DNA of 64,000 nt from Aphodovivens sp036306585 (GCA_036306585.1 JAXJZF010000007.1:186001-250000); one strand, 5' to 3'; positions 23,756-32,789 are shown, numbered from the stretch's first letter. Made by a program: numbers and translations. The notes: a model not told the origin generated them from the sequence alone.

Positions 23756-26383
23756 ATGAAACAGATGTTTGACGTTACCGGCATGACCTGCGCCGCCTGC
23801 TCCGCACGCGTGGAGAAGGCCTCGAGCAAGGTCGAAGGCGTCACGCGGGCAACGGTTAACCTGCTGAAGAACTCGATGGAAGTGGAATACGACGGCAACT
23901 CCGCCACTGTAGCCGCCATCTGCGCTGCGGTGGAGAAGGCGGGTTACGGCGCCTCCCCGCGCATAGACGCGTCGGCGACAGGCGCCGCGGCGCCGACGGC
24001 GGCAGCGGGGAATGCCCGTCAGGAGGCGGCGGAGCAGGAGGCCAAGCACGTGCGCACACGCCTTATCGTGTCGTTCGTGTTCACCATTCCGCTGTTCTAC
24101 CTGAGCATGGGGCACATGTTCGGCTGGCCTCTGCCCAGCGTGTTCTTGGGAGATCGGAACGTGCTGGTGTTCGCGTTCACCCAGTTCCTGCTGCTGTTGC
24201 CCGTCATCTTCGTCAACTTCAAATTCTTCCGCGTGGGATTCACTACGCTCGCCCACGGCGGGCCGAACATGGACTCGCTCATCGCGTTGGGTTCCACTGC
24301 CTCGACGGTGTACGGCATCGCGGCGATCTATCGCATCGGCGCCGCTTTGGGTGCAGGCGATATGGCAACGGCGCATGCTGCGGCGATGGACCTGTATTTC
24401 GAGTCGGCGGCTATGATCCTCACGCTCATCACGCTGGGCAAGTACTTCGAGGCACGTGCCAAGGGCAAGACGACCGATGCCATCTCAAAGCTGATGGATC
24501 TTTCGCCGAAGACCGCCTCCCGACGTCGCGCGGACGGCACCGAGGAAACGGTTCCCGCCGAGCAGGTGCGCCCCGGCGACGTGCTGGTGGTGAAGGCTGG
24601 CGAGGGCGTGCCGGTTGACGGCGTGGTGATCGAAGGCACCGGCACGGTGGACGAATCGGTGATCACCGGCGAGAGCGTTCCGGTGGATAAGGGGCCGGGG
24701 GATGGGGTGACGGGTGCGACCATCAACCGAACGGGCTGGTTCGCCATGCGCGCCGAGCGCGTTGGCGCCGACACCACGCTTGCGGGGATCATCCGCCTAG
24801 TGGACGAGGCAACCAGCTCGAAAGCGCCCATCGAGAAGATGGCGGATAAGGTCTCCGGCGTGTTCGTGCCGGTGGTGATAGCCATCGCTCTGGTCACGTT
24901 CGGCGTGTGGTTGGCTTCCGGCGGCGCGTTCGCCGACGCGGTGTCTCACGCCATCAGCGTGCTGGTCATCAGCTGCCCGTGTGCCTTGGGCTTGGCGACC
25001 CCCACCGCCATCATGGTGGGGACGGGCCGCGGCGCCACCGGCGGCATTTTGGTGAAATCCGCCGAAGCGCTCGAGACGACGTGTTCGGTGAAGACGGTGG
25101 TGTTCGACAAGACGGGCACCATAACGCAGGGGACGCCGCAAGTGACCGACGTGCGCGCCGCCGGCTCTTCTGAGGACGACTTGGCGGCGCTGGCTTGCGG
25201 CATGGAGCGGAAAAGCGAGCATCCGCTGGCGCAGGCCGTCGTCGCCTACGCTTCGGAGCGGGGCGTGCAGCCGGTCGAGGTCGAGCGGTTTCAACAGGTC
25301 CCGGGCGGTGGCGTGCGTGCGACGTTCGAAGGTGAGGAATGCGCCGCGGGCAATGCCGAGCTGATGGAGGCGTGCGGGGTCGATGTGCAAGCGTGGGCCG
25401 GCGCTGCGTCGCAGCTTGCCGACGACGGTAAGACGGTGCTGTATTTCGCGCGCGGGCAGCAGCTTGCCGGCATCATCGCGGTGGCCGACGTGGTGAAGCC
25501 CACCAGCGCCGCCGCCATCGAGGAGCTTGGCCGCATGGGGATCGGCACCGTCATGCTTACCGGAGACAACGAACGCACCGCCGCCGCGATCCAACGGCAG
25601 GTGGGCGTGGATCGCGTGATCGCGGGCGTGAAACCCGACGGGAAAGAACAGATCATCCGCCAGCTTGCCGAGCATGGTCGTGTCGCCATGGTGGGCGATG
25701 GCATCAACGACGCCCCGGCGCTCGCCCGCGCTGATGTGGGCATCGCCATCGGTGCGGGCACCGACATCGCCATCGAAAGCGCCGACATCGTGCTGATGCA
25801 TAGCGACCTTGCCGACGTGCCGGCGGCCGTCGGGCTTTCCCGCGCCACCATGCGCAACATCAAGCAGAACCTGTTCTGGGCGCTGTTCTACAACGCCATC
25901 TGCATTCCGGTGGCAGCGGGCGTTTTGTCGGGCATCGGGTTCAACCTCAACCCGATGATCGCCGCCGCGGCGATGTCGCTGAGCTCGGTGTGCGTGGTGA
26001 GCAACGCTCTGCGTCTGCGCGCCTGGAAGCCCGCGCCGCTGCCCGGCACGGCGTCCTCCGCTGAAACGACAGCGGAGGTGCAGCATGCCCAGGAACGCCC
26101 CGACCAACAAGGCAATGCCGCCGGCGTGTCCGGCGTCGAGCAAGATACCGAACCCGAGAGCAAGGAGATCACCATGGAAAAGACCCTGCATGTGGAAGGC
26201 ATGATGTGCCAGCACTGCGTCGCCCGCGTGAAGAAGGCGCTTGAAGCGGTCGACGGCGTGGAAGAGGCCGTCGTCGACTTGGATGCCAAGCAGGCGGTCA
26301 CGAAGCTTTCCGCCGACGTGCCCGATGAGGTGCTGGTGAAGGCTGTGATCGACCAGGACTACGAAGCCGAGATCGTCGCCTAG
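23756..26383 (+). CDS. copA: Copper-exporting P1B ATPase with C-terminal CopZ-like domain
   Basis: Exports Cu(I) from the cytoplasm using ATP. The 875-residue protein has an N-terminal metal-binding domain (GMTCAAC, residues 8-14), eight membrane segments, the TGES actuator loop, the CPC transport motif (CPCALGLATPT), phosphorylation motif DKTGTIT and GDGINDAPAL hinge. A hydrophilic linker (about 770-806) then leads to a second HMA domain with MMCQHC, close in sequence to free CopZ chaperones. A ribosome site and ATG precede this last domain in frame. Directly downstream of csoR. Confidence 0.96.
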   Translation: MKQMFDVTGMTCAACSARVEKASSKVEGVTRATVNLLKNSMEVEYDGNSATVAAICAAVEKAGYGASPRIDASATGAAAPTAAAGNARQEAAEQEAKHVRTRLIVSFVFTIPLFYLSMGHMFGWPLPSVFLGDRNVLVFAFTQFLLLLPVIFVNFKFFRVGFTTLAHGGPNMDSLIALGSTASTVYGIAAIYRIGAALGAGDMATAHAAAMDLYFESAAMILTLITLGKYFEARAKGKTTDAISKLMDLSPKTASRRRADGTEETVPAEQVRPGDVLVVKAGEGVPVDGVVIEGTGTVDESVITGESVPVDKGPGDGVTGATINRTGWFAMRAERVGADTTLAGIIRLVDEATSSKAPIEKMADKVSGVFVPVVIAIALVTFGVWLASGGAFADAVSHAISVLVISCPCALGLATPTAIMVGTGRGATGGILVKSAEALETTCSVKTVVFDKTGTITQGTPQVTDVRAAGSSEDDLAALACGMERKSEHPLAQAVVAYASERGVQPVEVERFQQVPGGGVRATFEGEECAAGNAELMEACGVDVQAWAGAASQLADDGKTVLYFARGQQLAGIIAVADVVKPTSAAAIEELGRMGIGTVMLTGDNERTAAAIQRQVGVDRVIAGVKPDGKEQIIRQLAEHGRVAMVGDGINDAPALARADVGIAIGAGTDIAIESADIVLMHSDLADVPAAVGLSRATMRNIKQNLFWALFYNAICIPVAAGVLSGIGFNLNPMIAAAAMSLSSVCVVSNALRLRAWKPAPLPGTASSAETTAEVQHAQERPDQQGNAAGVSGVEQDTEPESKEITMEKTLHVEGMMCQHCVARVKKALEAVDGVEEAVVDLDAKQAVTKLSADVPDEVLVKAVIDQDYEAEIVA
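26162..26383 (+). other. Internal start giving a free CopZ-like copper chaperone (candidate)
   Basis: Within copA, AAGGAG at 26162-26167 lies six bases before an in-frame ATG at 26174. Starting there yields a 69-residue protein, MEKTLHVEGMMCQHC onward, with the size and motif of a CopZ chaperone. The upstream linker contains no domain. Either this is a fused copZ whose start has been kept, or both the long CopA and a free chaperone are made. Confidence 0.6.
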
Positions 26384-26481
26384 AGCTTTTGAGTGTCGAG
26401 CGCCGTCCGCCAGTCGCCAGGATGTCGGCTGTGCAGGCGGCGCTTGCTTTATGATGGTTCGGAACAGAAGGGAGGGGCAGC

Positions 26482-26865
26482 ATGCACGAGCTGGGCATCA
26501 TGACCGGCGTCATGGACGCCGTCACGAAGTCAGCGCAGGAAGCCGGTGCCGACAAGGTCCTGAAGGTGACGCTTTCCGTGGGCGAAATGACCGAGTGCAT
26601 CAAAGATGCGCTGGAGTTCGCGTTCGAAGCGTTATCTGAAAACACCATGTGCGAGGGAGCCGAGCTGGTCATCAACATGATAAAGCCGAAGAGCCGTTGC
26701 CTCGAGTGCGGCGCGGAATTCGAGCACGACCGGTTCCATATGTTCTGCCCCGAATGCGACAGTTTCGCCACCCAGCTTCTGGCCGGGCGCGAGCTGCAGA
26801 TCGATTCCATCGAGGTGGACATCCCCGACGGAGACGAAGACGAGGAGGAACCGTCATGCAAATAG
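26482..26865 (+). CDS. hypA: Hydrogenase nickel-insertion factor HypA
   Basis: Nickel chaperone for [NiFe]-hydrogenase maturation. The 127-residue protein begins MHEL, with the His2 that binds nickel, and has the zinc-site pairs CLEC and CPEC. Ends in an acidic tail (DGDEDEEEPSCK). The ATG follows AGGGAGGGGCAGC. It overlaps hypB by ten bases. No hydrogenase structural gene is in view, so the pair must serve an enzyme elsewhere. Confidence 0.94.
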   Translation: MHELGIMTGVMDAVTKSAQEAGADKVLKVTLSVGEMTECIKDALEFAFEALSENTMCEGAELVINMIKPKSRCLECGAEFEHDRFHMFCPECDSFATQLLAGRELQIDSIEVDIPDGDEDEEEPSCK

Positions 26866-27509
26866 ATATGAAGCAGCCCATCCTGCAGAAGAACGACTCC
26901 ATCGCCGCTGAGCTGCGCAAGCGTTTCGCCGATAACCATGTGTATGTGGTGGACTTGCTGGCAAGTCCCGGATCGGGCAAGACGTCCACCATTCTGGCTA
27001 CCATCGATGCGCTGCGCGATGAATTCAACATCGCGGTCATCGAAGGAGACATCGCCAGCAGCGTGGATGCCGAGAAGATCAAGAACCAGGGCACGGCGGC
27101 GGTGCAGATCAACACCGGCGGCGCGTGCCATCTGGAGAGCGCCATGATCAAGCGTGCGGTGGACGTGCTCGACCTCGACCGGCTCGACCTTATCATCATC
27201 GAAAACGTGGGCAACCTGGTGTGCCCCACCGACTTCGACCTGGGAGAGAACGTTAAGGTGATGATCCTGTCTGTCCCCGAAGGCGACGACAAGCCCCTGA
27301 AGTACCCTGGCGTGTTCCAAGCTTCGCAGGCGGTCATCCTGAACAAGGTGGACACCATGCCGGTGTTCAACTTCGACCGCGGCGCCTTCGAGTCGTCGGT
27401 TAAGCAGCTCAATCCCACTGCCCCCATCTTCCCCATCGCGGCTACCAAGGGCGACGGCGTGGAGGAATGGGCGGAGTGGCTGGCGGAGAAAATCCGCGCT
27501 ATTCAGTAA
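26856..27509 (+). CDS. hypB: Hydrogenase nickel-insertion GTPase HypB
   Basis: GTPase that drives nickel delivery with HypA. The 217-residue protein shows ASPGSGKTSTILATID, the metal-site motif GGACHLE, IIIENVGNLVCP and the LNKVD guanine-specificity motif. It lacks the His-rich nickel-storage start seen in some homologues. The ATG at 26856 has GAGGAGGAACC before it and overlaps hypA; an upstream frame reading through hypA is not credible. Confidence 0.95.
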   Translation: MQIDMKQPILQKNDSIAAELRKRFADNHVYVVDLLASPGSGKTSTILATIDALRDEFNIAVIEGDIASSVDAEKIKNQGTAAVQINTGGACHLESAMIKRAVDVLDLDRLDLIIIENVGNLVCPTDFDLGENVKVMILSVPEGDDKPLKYPGVFQASQAVILNKVDTMPVFNFDRGAFESSVKQLNPTAPIFPIAATKGDGVEEWAEWLAEKIRAIQ

Positions 27510-27560
27510 CCGTTCCGCAATAGGGCGCTGGCATACTGGTGCCGACGGAAGGGGTTTGAC

Positions 27561-28379
27561 ATGGATGTGTCCCAGAAATATCGAGCATGCGCCGACGCGC
27601 TTGCGGCATACGCGAAAGAAGCCGGGTTCACCGAGGCGCTGGTGGGGCTTTCGGGCGGGATCGATTCCAGCCTGACGGCGGTCATGTGCGCAGACGTGTT
27701 CGGCGTCGAGCATGTGCACGGCGTGCTGCTGCCCGGGCCTTATTCCACGGAGCATTCGGTGGACGATGCGCTCGAGCTTGCGCGCAATCTGGGGCTGGAG
27801 ACCCGGACCGTTTCCATTAAAGAGCCTTATGAGGCGTTTTCCCACGTGCTGGGCGAGGCTTGCGGCGGGAAGCTGGAGGGCTTGGCGTCCGAGAACACGC
27901 AGGCGCGCTGCCGTATGGTGGTGCTGATGGCCCTTTCCAACGCGTATGGCTGGATGCTGGTGAATACCGGCAACCGCAGCGAGGCTATGATGGGCTATTC
28001 CACCTTGTACGGCGACACCGCTGGCGCCTTCGCCCCCCTCGGCGGCATCTACAAAACCGATGTGTACGCGCTCTCCCGCTGGCGCAACCAGCAGGCACGG
28101 GAGGCTGGGCAGGTTGCCCCCATCCCCCAGCACGTGCTAGTGAAGCCCCCTAGTGCCGAGCTTGCCCCGGGGCAGGAAGACGAGCGCAGCATGGGCGTGG
28201 AGTATGCCGAGCTCGATAAGATCCTGGAGGCGCACTTCGACCAAGGGCTGGCGGCGGAGACCATCGCCGATCAGGGTTTCGACCTGGACAAGGTGAAGGG
28301 TATTCTCTCTCGCGTGCGCTCCTATGCCTTCAAGCGCGCGATGGAGCCCCCGTTCCCGCAGGCGGCATTCTACGAATAA
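27561..28379 (+). CDS. nadE: NAD+ synthetase (ammonia-dependent type)
   Basis: Last step of NAD synthesis, amidating deamido-NAD. The 272-residue protein has the ATP pyrophosphatase motif GLSGGIDSSLTA near 30, GNRSEAMMGYSTLYGD, GAFAPLGGIYKTDVY and the KPPSAELAPGQEDE loop. There is no glutaminase domain, so it would use free ammonia or a separate amidotransferase. It begins 51 bases after hypB. Confidence 0.95.
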   Translation: MDVSQKYRACADALAAYAKEAGFTEALVGLSGGIDSSLTAVMCADVFGVEHVHGVLLPGPYSTEHSVDDALELARNLGLETRTVSIKEPYEAFSHVLGEACGGKLEGLASENTQARCRMVVLMALSNAYGWMLVNTGNRSEAMMGYSTLYGDTAGAFAPLGGIYKTDVYALSRWRNQQAREAGQVAPIPQHVLVKPPSAELAPGQEDERSMGVEYAELDKILEAHFDQGLAAETIADQGFDLDKVKGILSRVRSYAFKRAMEPPFPQAAFYE

Positions 28380-28417
28380 GGCATTTCGGGGAGTTCCGCC
28401 TGCCTGGCGAGTCCCGA

Positions 28418-28433
28418 TGTTTCACGCGAAACA
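28418..28433. promoter_or_regulatory. Near-match parS
   Basis: TGTTTCACGCGAAACA differs from the four perfect parS sites at one base (CGCG for CGTG in the centre). It lies between nadE and the kinase gene, about 18 kb from the main cluster. Binding is plausible but untested. Confidence 0.5.
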
Positions 28434-28511
28434 ACAAGACGCGTGGCGTGGTGCCGCCATACCCCGTTTGGCGTATGGCGGCATGCCGCGCCCATGGGGT
28501 ACCATTACCCC

Positions 28512-29807
28512 ATGGACAGCTTTCTGAAAAGTTCGCATAAGATGGCGCCGAGGGACTGGGCTATCGACGCGGCGGTGGCAGTGGTCGCCTTCGCATGCGC
28601 GTGTATCCAGGTGATGCTTTCCGTTTCCTCTATCATCTTCCCCGACCTGGCAGTGCGCCAATACCTGGGCTTGGTGAACGTGGTGCCGGAGTTTGGCGTG
28701 TTCGTGGCGCTGGGGATCACGACTTTTCCGCTGGCAGTGCGCCGAGTGTTCCCTTGGCCGACGCTGCTGTTCGTGCTTGTGGCTCACTGTGCGCTGCAAA
28801 ACGTCTACCCGGCAGTGGCGCTGTCCCCCGCAGGCGTGCTGGTGGCCCTGTTCACCGCGGCGGCGATGCGCCCGGGGCGCGAGGCGATGGCGGCGGCTTT
28901 GGTGGTGGCTGGCGGACTGCTGCTGTTTCCTGGGCAGTTCCGAACGCCCAGCCTGGCTTTTTTCGTCAACGTCCAAAACATGGCTTTGGTCGTTGCGGCG
29001 GCGGCGGCAGGGTACGGTTTTCGCATTCATCGCGCCTACGTGCGCGAAACCGAGCGGCGGGCTGCCGAGGCGGAGCGCACGCGGGAGGAAGAGGCGGCGC
29101 GCCGGGTGGAGGAGGAGCGCGTGCGCATCGCGCGCGAAGTGCACGACATCACCGCGCATTCTCTTTCGGCGGTGAGCGTGCAGACCGCCGCCGCCGAGCG
29201 TTTGATCGATCGCGATCCGCAGGCAGCGAAGGAGGCCATCTCCGCAGCCCGTGAAACGGCGAAAAGCGCCCTTGACGACATACGCAGCATGATAGGCGTC
29301 CTGCGCCATGGCGACGCGCCTGCGGAAACCAGCCCCACGGCAGGCACCGATCGCCTTGCCGATCTGGCGGTCTATCTGCAGGATGCCGGTATCGCTTGCC
29401 GAATCGATGACAGCGCATACCGCCGCGCCGAAGTGCCGGCGCACGTTGACCTGGCCCTGTTCGCCATTGCGCGCGAAGCGGCGACCAACATGGTGAAGCA
29501 CTCCCATGCATCCCATGCCGTGTTCACGCTGGCATCCGGCGGCGGGCAGGCGTCGCTGGAGGTTCTCGACGACGGTGTGGGCGGCGGCGTGCCCGTGAGT
29601 TCGGGCAACGCCTTCGCCGCGCGCAAGGCGGGAGGCAACGGCGTCGTGGGCATGGCGGAACGCGCCCGGCTGCTGGGCGGCGCGCTCTCGGCCGGCGATG
29701 CTCCGCAGGGAGGGTTCGTTGTGAGGGCGAGCATCCCTCTTGCGGTAGATGCCGAACAGGGCAGGGAACCTGCATCCCCGGGGAAGGAGGCTTCTCATGG
29801 CGAATAG
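28512..29807 (+). CDS. Two-component sensor histidine kinase (NarL/HisKA_3 type)
   Basis: Membrane sensor that phosphorylates the regulator encoded next. The 431-residue protein has four to six hydrophobic segments (about 15-160), a short coiled basic/acidic link (RRAAEAERTREEEAARRVEEE), the HisKA_3 box AREVHDITAHSLSAVSV with the phospho-accepting His near 211, and a HATPase end with REAATNMVKHSHAS and DDGVGGG and NGVVGMAERA. No extracellular sensor domain of note is visible. The ATG at 28512 lacks a strong ribosome site; an earlier in-frame start is less likely. Its stop overlaps the regulator start. Confidence 0.9.
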   Translation: MDSFLKSSHKMAPRDWAIDAAVAVVAFACACIQVMLSVSSIIFPDLAVRQYLGLVNVVPEFGVFVALGITTFPLAVRRVFPWPTLLFVLVAHCALQNVYPAVALSPAGVLVALFTAAAMRPGREAMAAALVVAGGLLLFPGQFRTPSLAFFVNVQNMALVVAAAAAGYGFRIHRAYVRETERRAAEAERTREEEAARRVEEERVRIAREVHDITAHSLSAVSVQTAAAERLIDRDPQAAKEAISAARETAKSALDDIRSMIGVLRHGDAPAETSPTAGTDRLADLAVYLQDAGIACRIDDSAYRRAEVPAHVDLALFAIAREAATNMVKHSHASHAVFTLASGGGQASLEVLDDGVGGGVPVSSGNAFAARKAGGNGVVGMAERARLLGGALSAGDAPQGGFVVRASIPLAVDAEQGREPASPGKEASHGE

Positions 29808-30483
29808 CGACGAGCGCTCGCTGCGCGTCCTCATCGCGGACGATCAGGACCTGGTGCGCAGCGGGTTCCGGCTGATACTGCTTTCCTACGACGGCATTGA
29901 CGTGGTGGGCGAAGCGCGTGACGGCGTAGAGGCGGTGGAGCTCGCCCAGCAGCTCGAACCCGATGTGGTGCTGATGGATATCCGCATGCCCCGCCGCAAC
30001 GGCATCGACGCCACGCGCGACATCAAGGCCAACCCCAAGCTGCCCAACACCCATGTGCTCATCTTGACGACGTTCGATTTGGACGAATACGTTTATGACG
30101 CGCTGGCGGCCGGTGCGAGCGGCTTCCTTCTGAAGGATGCCGAGCCCGACGACATCGTGGCGGCGGTGCGCGTGGTGGCGGAAGGCGATGCGCTCATCCA
30201 GCCGTCGGTGATGCGGCGGCTGGTCGAGACGTTCGCCGCCTCGCGCCCGTATGCGCGCCAGGTGTCGGCGACGGGCGTCGAGGCGCTCACCGACCGCGAA
30301 CGCGAGATTCTGGTGCTGGTAGCGCGCGGGCTTTCCAATGCCGAGATCGCCGAGCATCTGGTGATTTCCCCCGCCACGGTGAAGACGCATCTGGCGCGGG
30401 TGATGCAGAAGCTCGATGCGCACGACCGTGCGGGGCTGGTCATCTATGCCTACGAGCACGGGCTGGTGAAGCCGGGGGTGTAG
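29797..30483 (+). CDS. NarL/FixJ-type response regulator
   Basis: DNA-binding partner of the preceding kinase. The 228-residue protein has a receiver domain with acidic pair DD at 15-16, phospho-acceptor Asp61 in LMDIRMP and the Lys of FLLKDAEPD, then a LuxR-type HTH (LTDREREILVLVARGLSNAEIAEHL). The ATG at 29797 follows GGAAGGAGG, which decides the start. Targets unknown. Confidence 0.93.
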   Translation: MANSDERSLRVLIADDQDLVRSGFRLILLSYDGIDVVGEARDGVEAVELAQQLEPDVVLMDIRMPRRNGIDATRDIKANPKLPNTHVLILTTFDLDEYVYDALAAGASGFLLKDAEPDDIVAAVRVVAEGDALIQPSVMRRLVETFAASRPYARQVSATGVEALTDREREILVLVARGLSNAEIAEHLVISPATVKTHLARVMQKLDAHDRAGLVIYAYEHGLVKPGV

Positions 30484-30577
30484 CGCCCGCATACGCGCCT
30501 TTCTTCGTCAAATGTGACGATACTTTGACGATTTGGCAAAACCTAAGTCCCGCTCGCTTAGATTTTCTCAATTTGAC

Positions 30578-30605
30578 TTGCATTCGGGTGGCTGACTGCT
30601 ATAGT
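30578..30605 (+). promoter_or_regulatory. groES-groEL promoter
   Basis: TTGCAT at 30578-30583 and TATAGT at 30600-30605 with a 16-base spacer, just before the CIRCE element. A TTGACT five bases earlier is an alternative -35 but is too far away. Confidence 0.55.
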
Positions 30606-30615
30606 TACCCATTGT

Positions 30616-30642
30616 TTAGCACTCGGCGTTGGTGAGTGCTAG
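30616..30642 (+). promoter_or_regulatory. CIRCE operator (HrcA-binding)
   Basis: TTAGCACTC, nine bases, GAGTGCTAG. This matches the CIRCE consensus except for the last base. It predicts heat-shock control of groES-groEL by HrcA. Confidence 0.92.
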
Positions 30643-30709
30643 CAGCCGGCAGATTCGGTTGCTCCACCGCGCCGAAGTATTCCGACAATGTGGAAGGAAG
30701 GCATGCGCT

Positions 30710-30997
30710 ATGAGCTTGAAACCGCTGGGCGATCGCGTGATCGTGAAGGCCGACGAAGCTGAGCAGACCACCGCTTCGGGCCTGTATCTGGCAAGCGAGG
30801 CCAAGGAAAAGCCCCAGACCGGCGAGGTCATCGCCGTGGGCGACGGCAAGCTGGACAAGGACGGCAACCTGGTGCCCGTGCCGGTGAAGGTGGGCGACAA
30901 GGTCATCTACGGCAAGTACGGCGGAACCGAGGTGCATTACGGCGGCGAGGACGTGCTCATCCTGCGCGCCGACGACATCTACGCTATCTGCGAATAG
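30710..30997 (+). CDS. groES: Co-chaperonin GroES
   Basis: Lid of the GroEL folding chamber. The 95-residue protein starts MSLKPLGDRVIVKADEAEQT, has the mobile loop TASGLYLASEAKEKPQTG and ends ILRADDIYAICE. The ATG at 30710 follows GGAAGGAAGG; an in-frame extension upstream overlaps the CIRCE region and is not credible. Confidence 0.97.
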   Translation: MSLKPLGDRVIVKADEAEQTTASGLYLASEAKEKPQTGEVIAVGDGKLDKDGNLVPVPVKVGDKVIYGKYGGTEVHYGGEDVLILRADDIYAICE

Positions 30998-31038
30998 ATT
31001 CACACGAACGTTTAGTTTCGAAAGGATAGGCAAACATC

Positions 31039-32676
31039 ATGGCAAAAGACATCAAGTTCGAAGCCGATGCCCGCAGCGGTCTTGCCGCCGGCGTGCATAA
31101 GCTGGCCAATGCCGTCAAGGTCACCCTGGGTCCCAAGGGCCGCTACGTCGCCCTGGAGAAGTCCTACGGTGCTCCGCTCATCACCAACGACGGCGTGACC
31201 GTCGCCAAGGACGTCGAGCTGGAGAACCCCGTTGAGAACATGGGCGCCCAGCTGGTGCGCGAGGTCGCTGTGAAGACCAACGATGTTGCCGGCGACGGCA
31301 CCACCACCGCGACGCTGCTGGCCGACGTCATCGTGGGCGAGGGCCTGCGCAACGTCACCGCCGGCGCCGATGCCCTGGGCATCCGCCGCGGCATCCAGAA
31401 GGCAACCGATGCCGTGGTCGAGGCCATCAAGGCCGACGCGACCAAGGTCGAGACCCAGCAGCAGATCGCCAACGTCGGCACCATTTCCGCCGGCGATGCC
31501 GAGATCGGCGAGAAGATCGCCGAGGCAATGGAGAAGGTAGGCCACGACGGCGCCATCTCCGTCGAGGAGAATAACCAGAGCTTCGATCTGGAGCTCGAGA
31601 TCGTCGAGGGCATGCAGTACGATCGCGGCTACATCTCCCCGTATATGGCTACCGACATGGAGAAGATGGAGGCCGTGCTCAACGACCCCTACATCATGCT
31701 GACCGACCAGAAGATCAGCAACGTGCAGGACATGGTGCCGCTGCTGGAGAGCATCATGCGTTCCGGCCGTCCGCTGATGCTCATCGCCGAGGATGTCGAG
31801 GGCGAGGCCCTGGCAACGCTGCTGCTGAACAAGCTGCGCGGCACGCTGAACGTCGTCGCTGTGAAGGCCCCCGGCTTCGGCGATCGCCGCAAGCGCATCC
31901 TCGAGGACATTGCCGCCGTCACCGGCGCGCAGGTTGTCGATAAGGACTTCGGCATGACCATCGCCGACGCCACCATCGAGATGCTCGGTCACGCCAAGAC
32001 GGTGAAGGTGTCCAAGGACAGCTTCCTGATCGTCGACGGCGCCGGCAGCAAGCAGGCCATCGAGGACCGCATCAGCCAGATCAAGGTCGAGCTCGAGCGC
32101 ACCGACTCCGATTTCGATCGCGAGAAGCTGCAGGAGCGCTTGGCCAAGCTGTCCGGCGGCGTTGCGGTGCTGAAGGTTGGCGCTGCCACCGAGTCCGAGT
32201 TGAAGGAGAAGAAGAGCCGCATCGAGGACGCCCTGCAGGCAACCCGCGCGGCTGTCGAGGAGGGCATCGTCGCCGGCGGCGGCGTGGCTCTGGTCGACGC
32301 GTTGCCCGCTCTGGACAATGTCGAGTGCTCCGATAAGGACGAAGAGGTCGGCGTGAACATCATCCGCAAGGCGCTGGAGGCCCCGATGCGCTCCATCGCC
32401 GAGAACGCTGGCTACGAGGGTTCCGTCGTTGTTGAGCATGTGAAGGGCATGGCTAAGGGCGAAGGCCTGAACTGCGCTACCGGCGAGTACGGCAACATGA
32501 TCGAAATGGGCGTGAACGACCCGGTGAAGGTCACCCGCACTGCGCTGCAGTCCGCATCCTCGGTTGCCGCCCTCATCCTCATCACCGAGGCCACCATCAA
32601 CGAGATCCCCAAGGATCCCGACCCTGCTGCTGCCGCCGCAGCTGCTGCTGCCGCACAGGGAGGCGGAATGTACTAG
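31039..32676 (+). CDS. groEL: Chaperonin GroEL
   Basis: ATP-driven protein-folding chamber. The 545-residue protein shows LGPKGRYVAL, the ATP-site GDGTTTATLLADVI, and a complete apical domain. The tail AAAAAAAAQGGGMY is a variant of the usual GGM end. It begins 41 bases after groES with AAAGGATAGG before the ATG, and a terminator follows. Many Actinobacteria carry a second groEL elsewhere; this copy is the groES-linked one. Confidence 0.98.
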   Translation: MAKDIKFEADARSGLAAGVHKLANAVKVTLGPKGRYVALEKSYGAPLITNDGVTVAKDVELENPVENMGAQLVREVAVKTNDVAGDGTTTATLLADVIVGEGLRNVTAGADALGIRRGIQKATDAVVEAIKADATKVETQQQIANVGTISAGDAEIGEKIAEAMEKVGHDGAISVEENNQSFDLELEIVEGMQYDRGYISPYMATDMEKMEAVLNDPYIMLTDQKISNVQDMVPLLESIMRSGRPLMLIAEDVEGEALATLLLNKLRGTLNVVAVKAPGFGDRRKRILEDIAAVTGAQVVDKDFGMTIADATIEMLGHAKTVKVSKDSFLIVDGAGSKQAIEDRISQIKVELERTDSDFDREKLQERLAKLSGGVAVLKVGAATESELKEKKSRIEDALQATRAAVEEGIVAGGGVALVDALPALDNVECSDKDEEVGVNIIRKALEAPMRSIAENAGYEGSVVVEHVKGMAKGEGLNCATGEYGNMIEMGVNDPVKVTRTALQSASSVAALILITEATINEIPKDPDPAAAAAAAAAAQGGGMY

Positions 32677-32697
32677 GCCGTTGACCAGTGCAACCGC

Positions 32698-32730
32698 AAA
32701 GGCCCGGCGCTTCGGCGTCGGGCCTTTTTC
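32698..32730 (+). terminator. Terminator after groEL
   Basis: GGCCCGGCGC at 32701-32710, TTCG loop, GCGTCGGGCC at 32715-32724, with an A-run before and TTTTT after. Confidence 0.88.
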
Positions 32731-32764
32731 GTTAGATGGAGCGCTTTCTACCGCCGAAACCCTT

Positions 32765-32789
32765 CCGTTATCTAACCTTTAGATAACGG
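32765..32789. promoter_or_regulatory. Inverted repeat upstream of the CNNM-type gene
   Basis: CCGTTATCT at 32765-32773 and AGATAACGG at 32781-32789, seven bases apart, with no T-run. This looks like a dimeric repressor operator for the following transporter gene. Confidence 0.5.

Noticed and set aside
24797..26215. A 472-residue minus-strand frame within copA.
   Set aside because: It is an antisense shadow of a clearly conserved P-type ATPase gene and is very rich in His, Arg and Gly.
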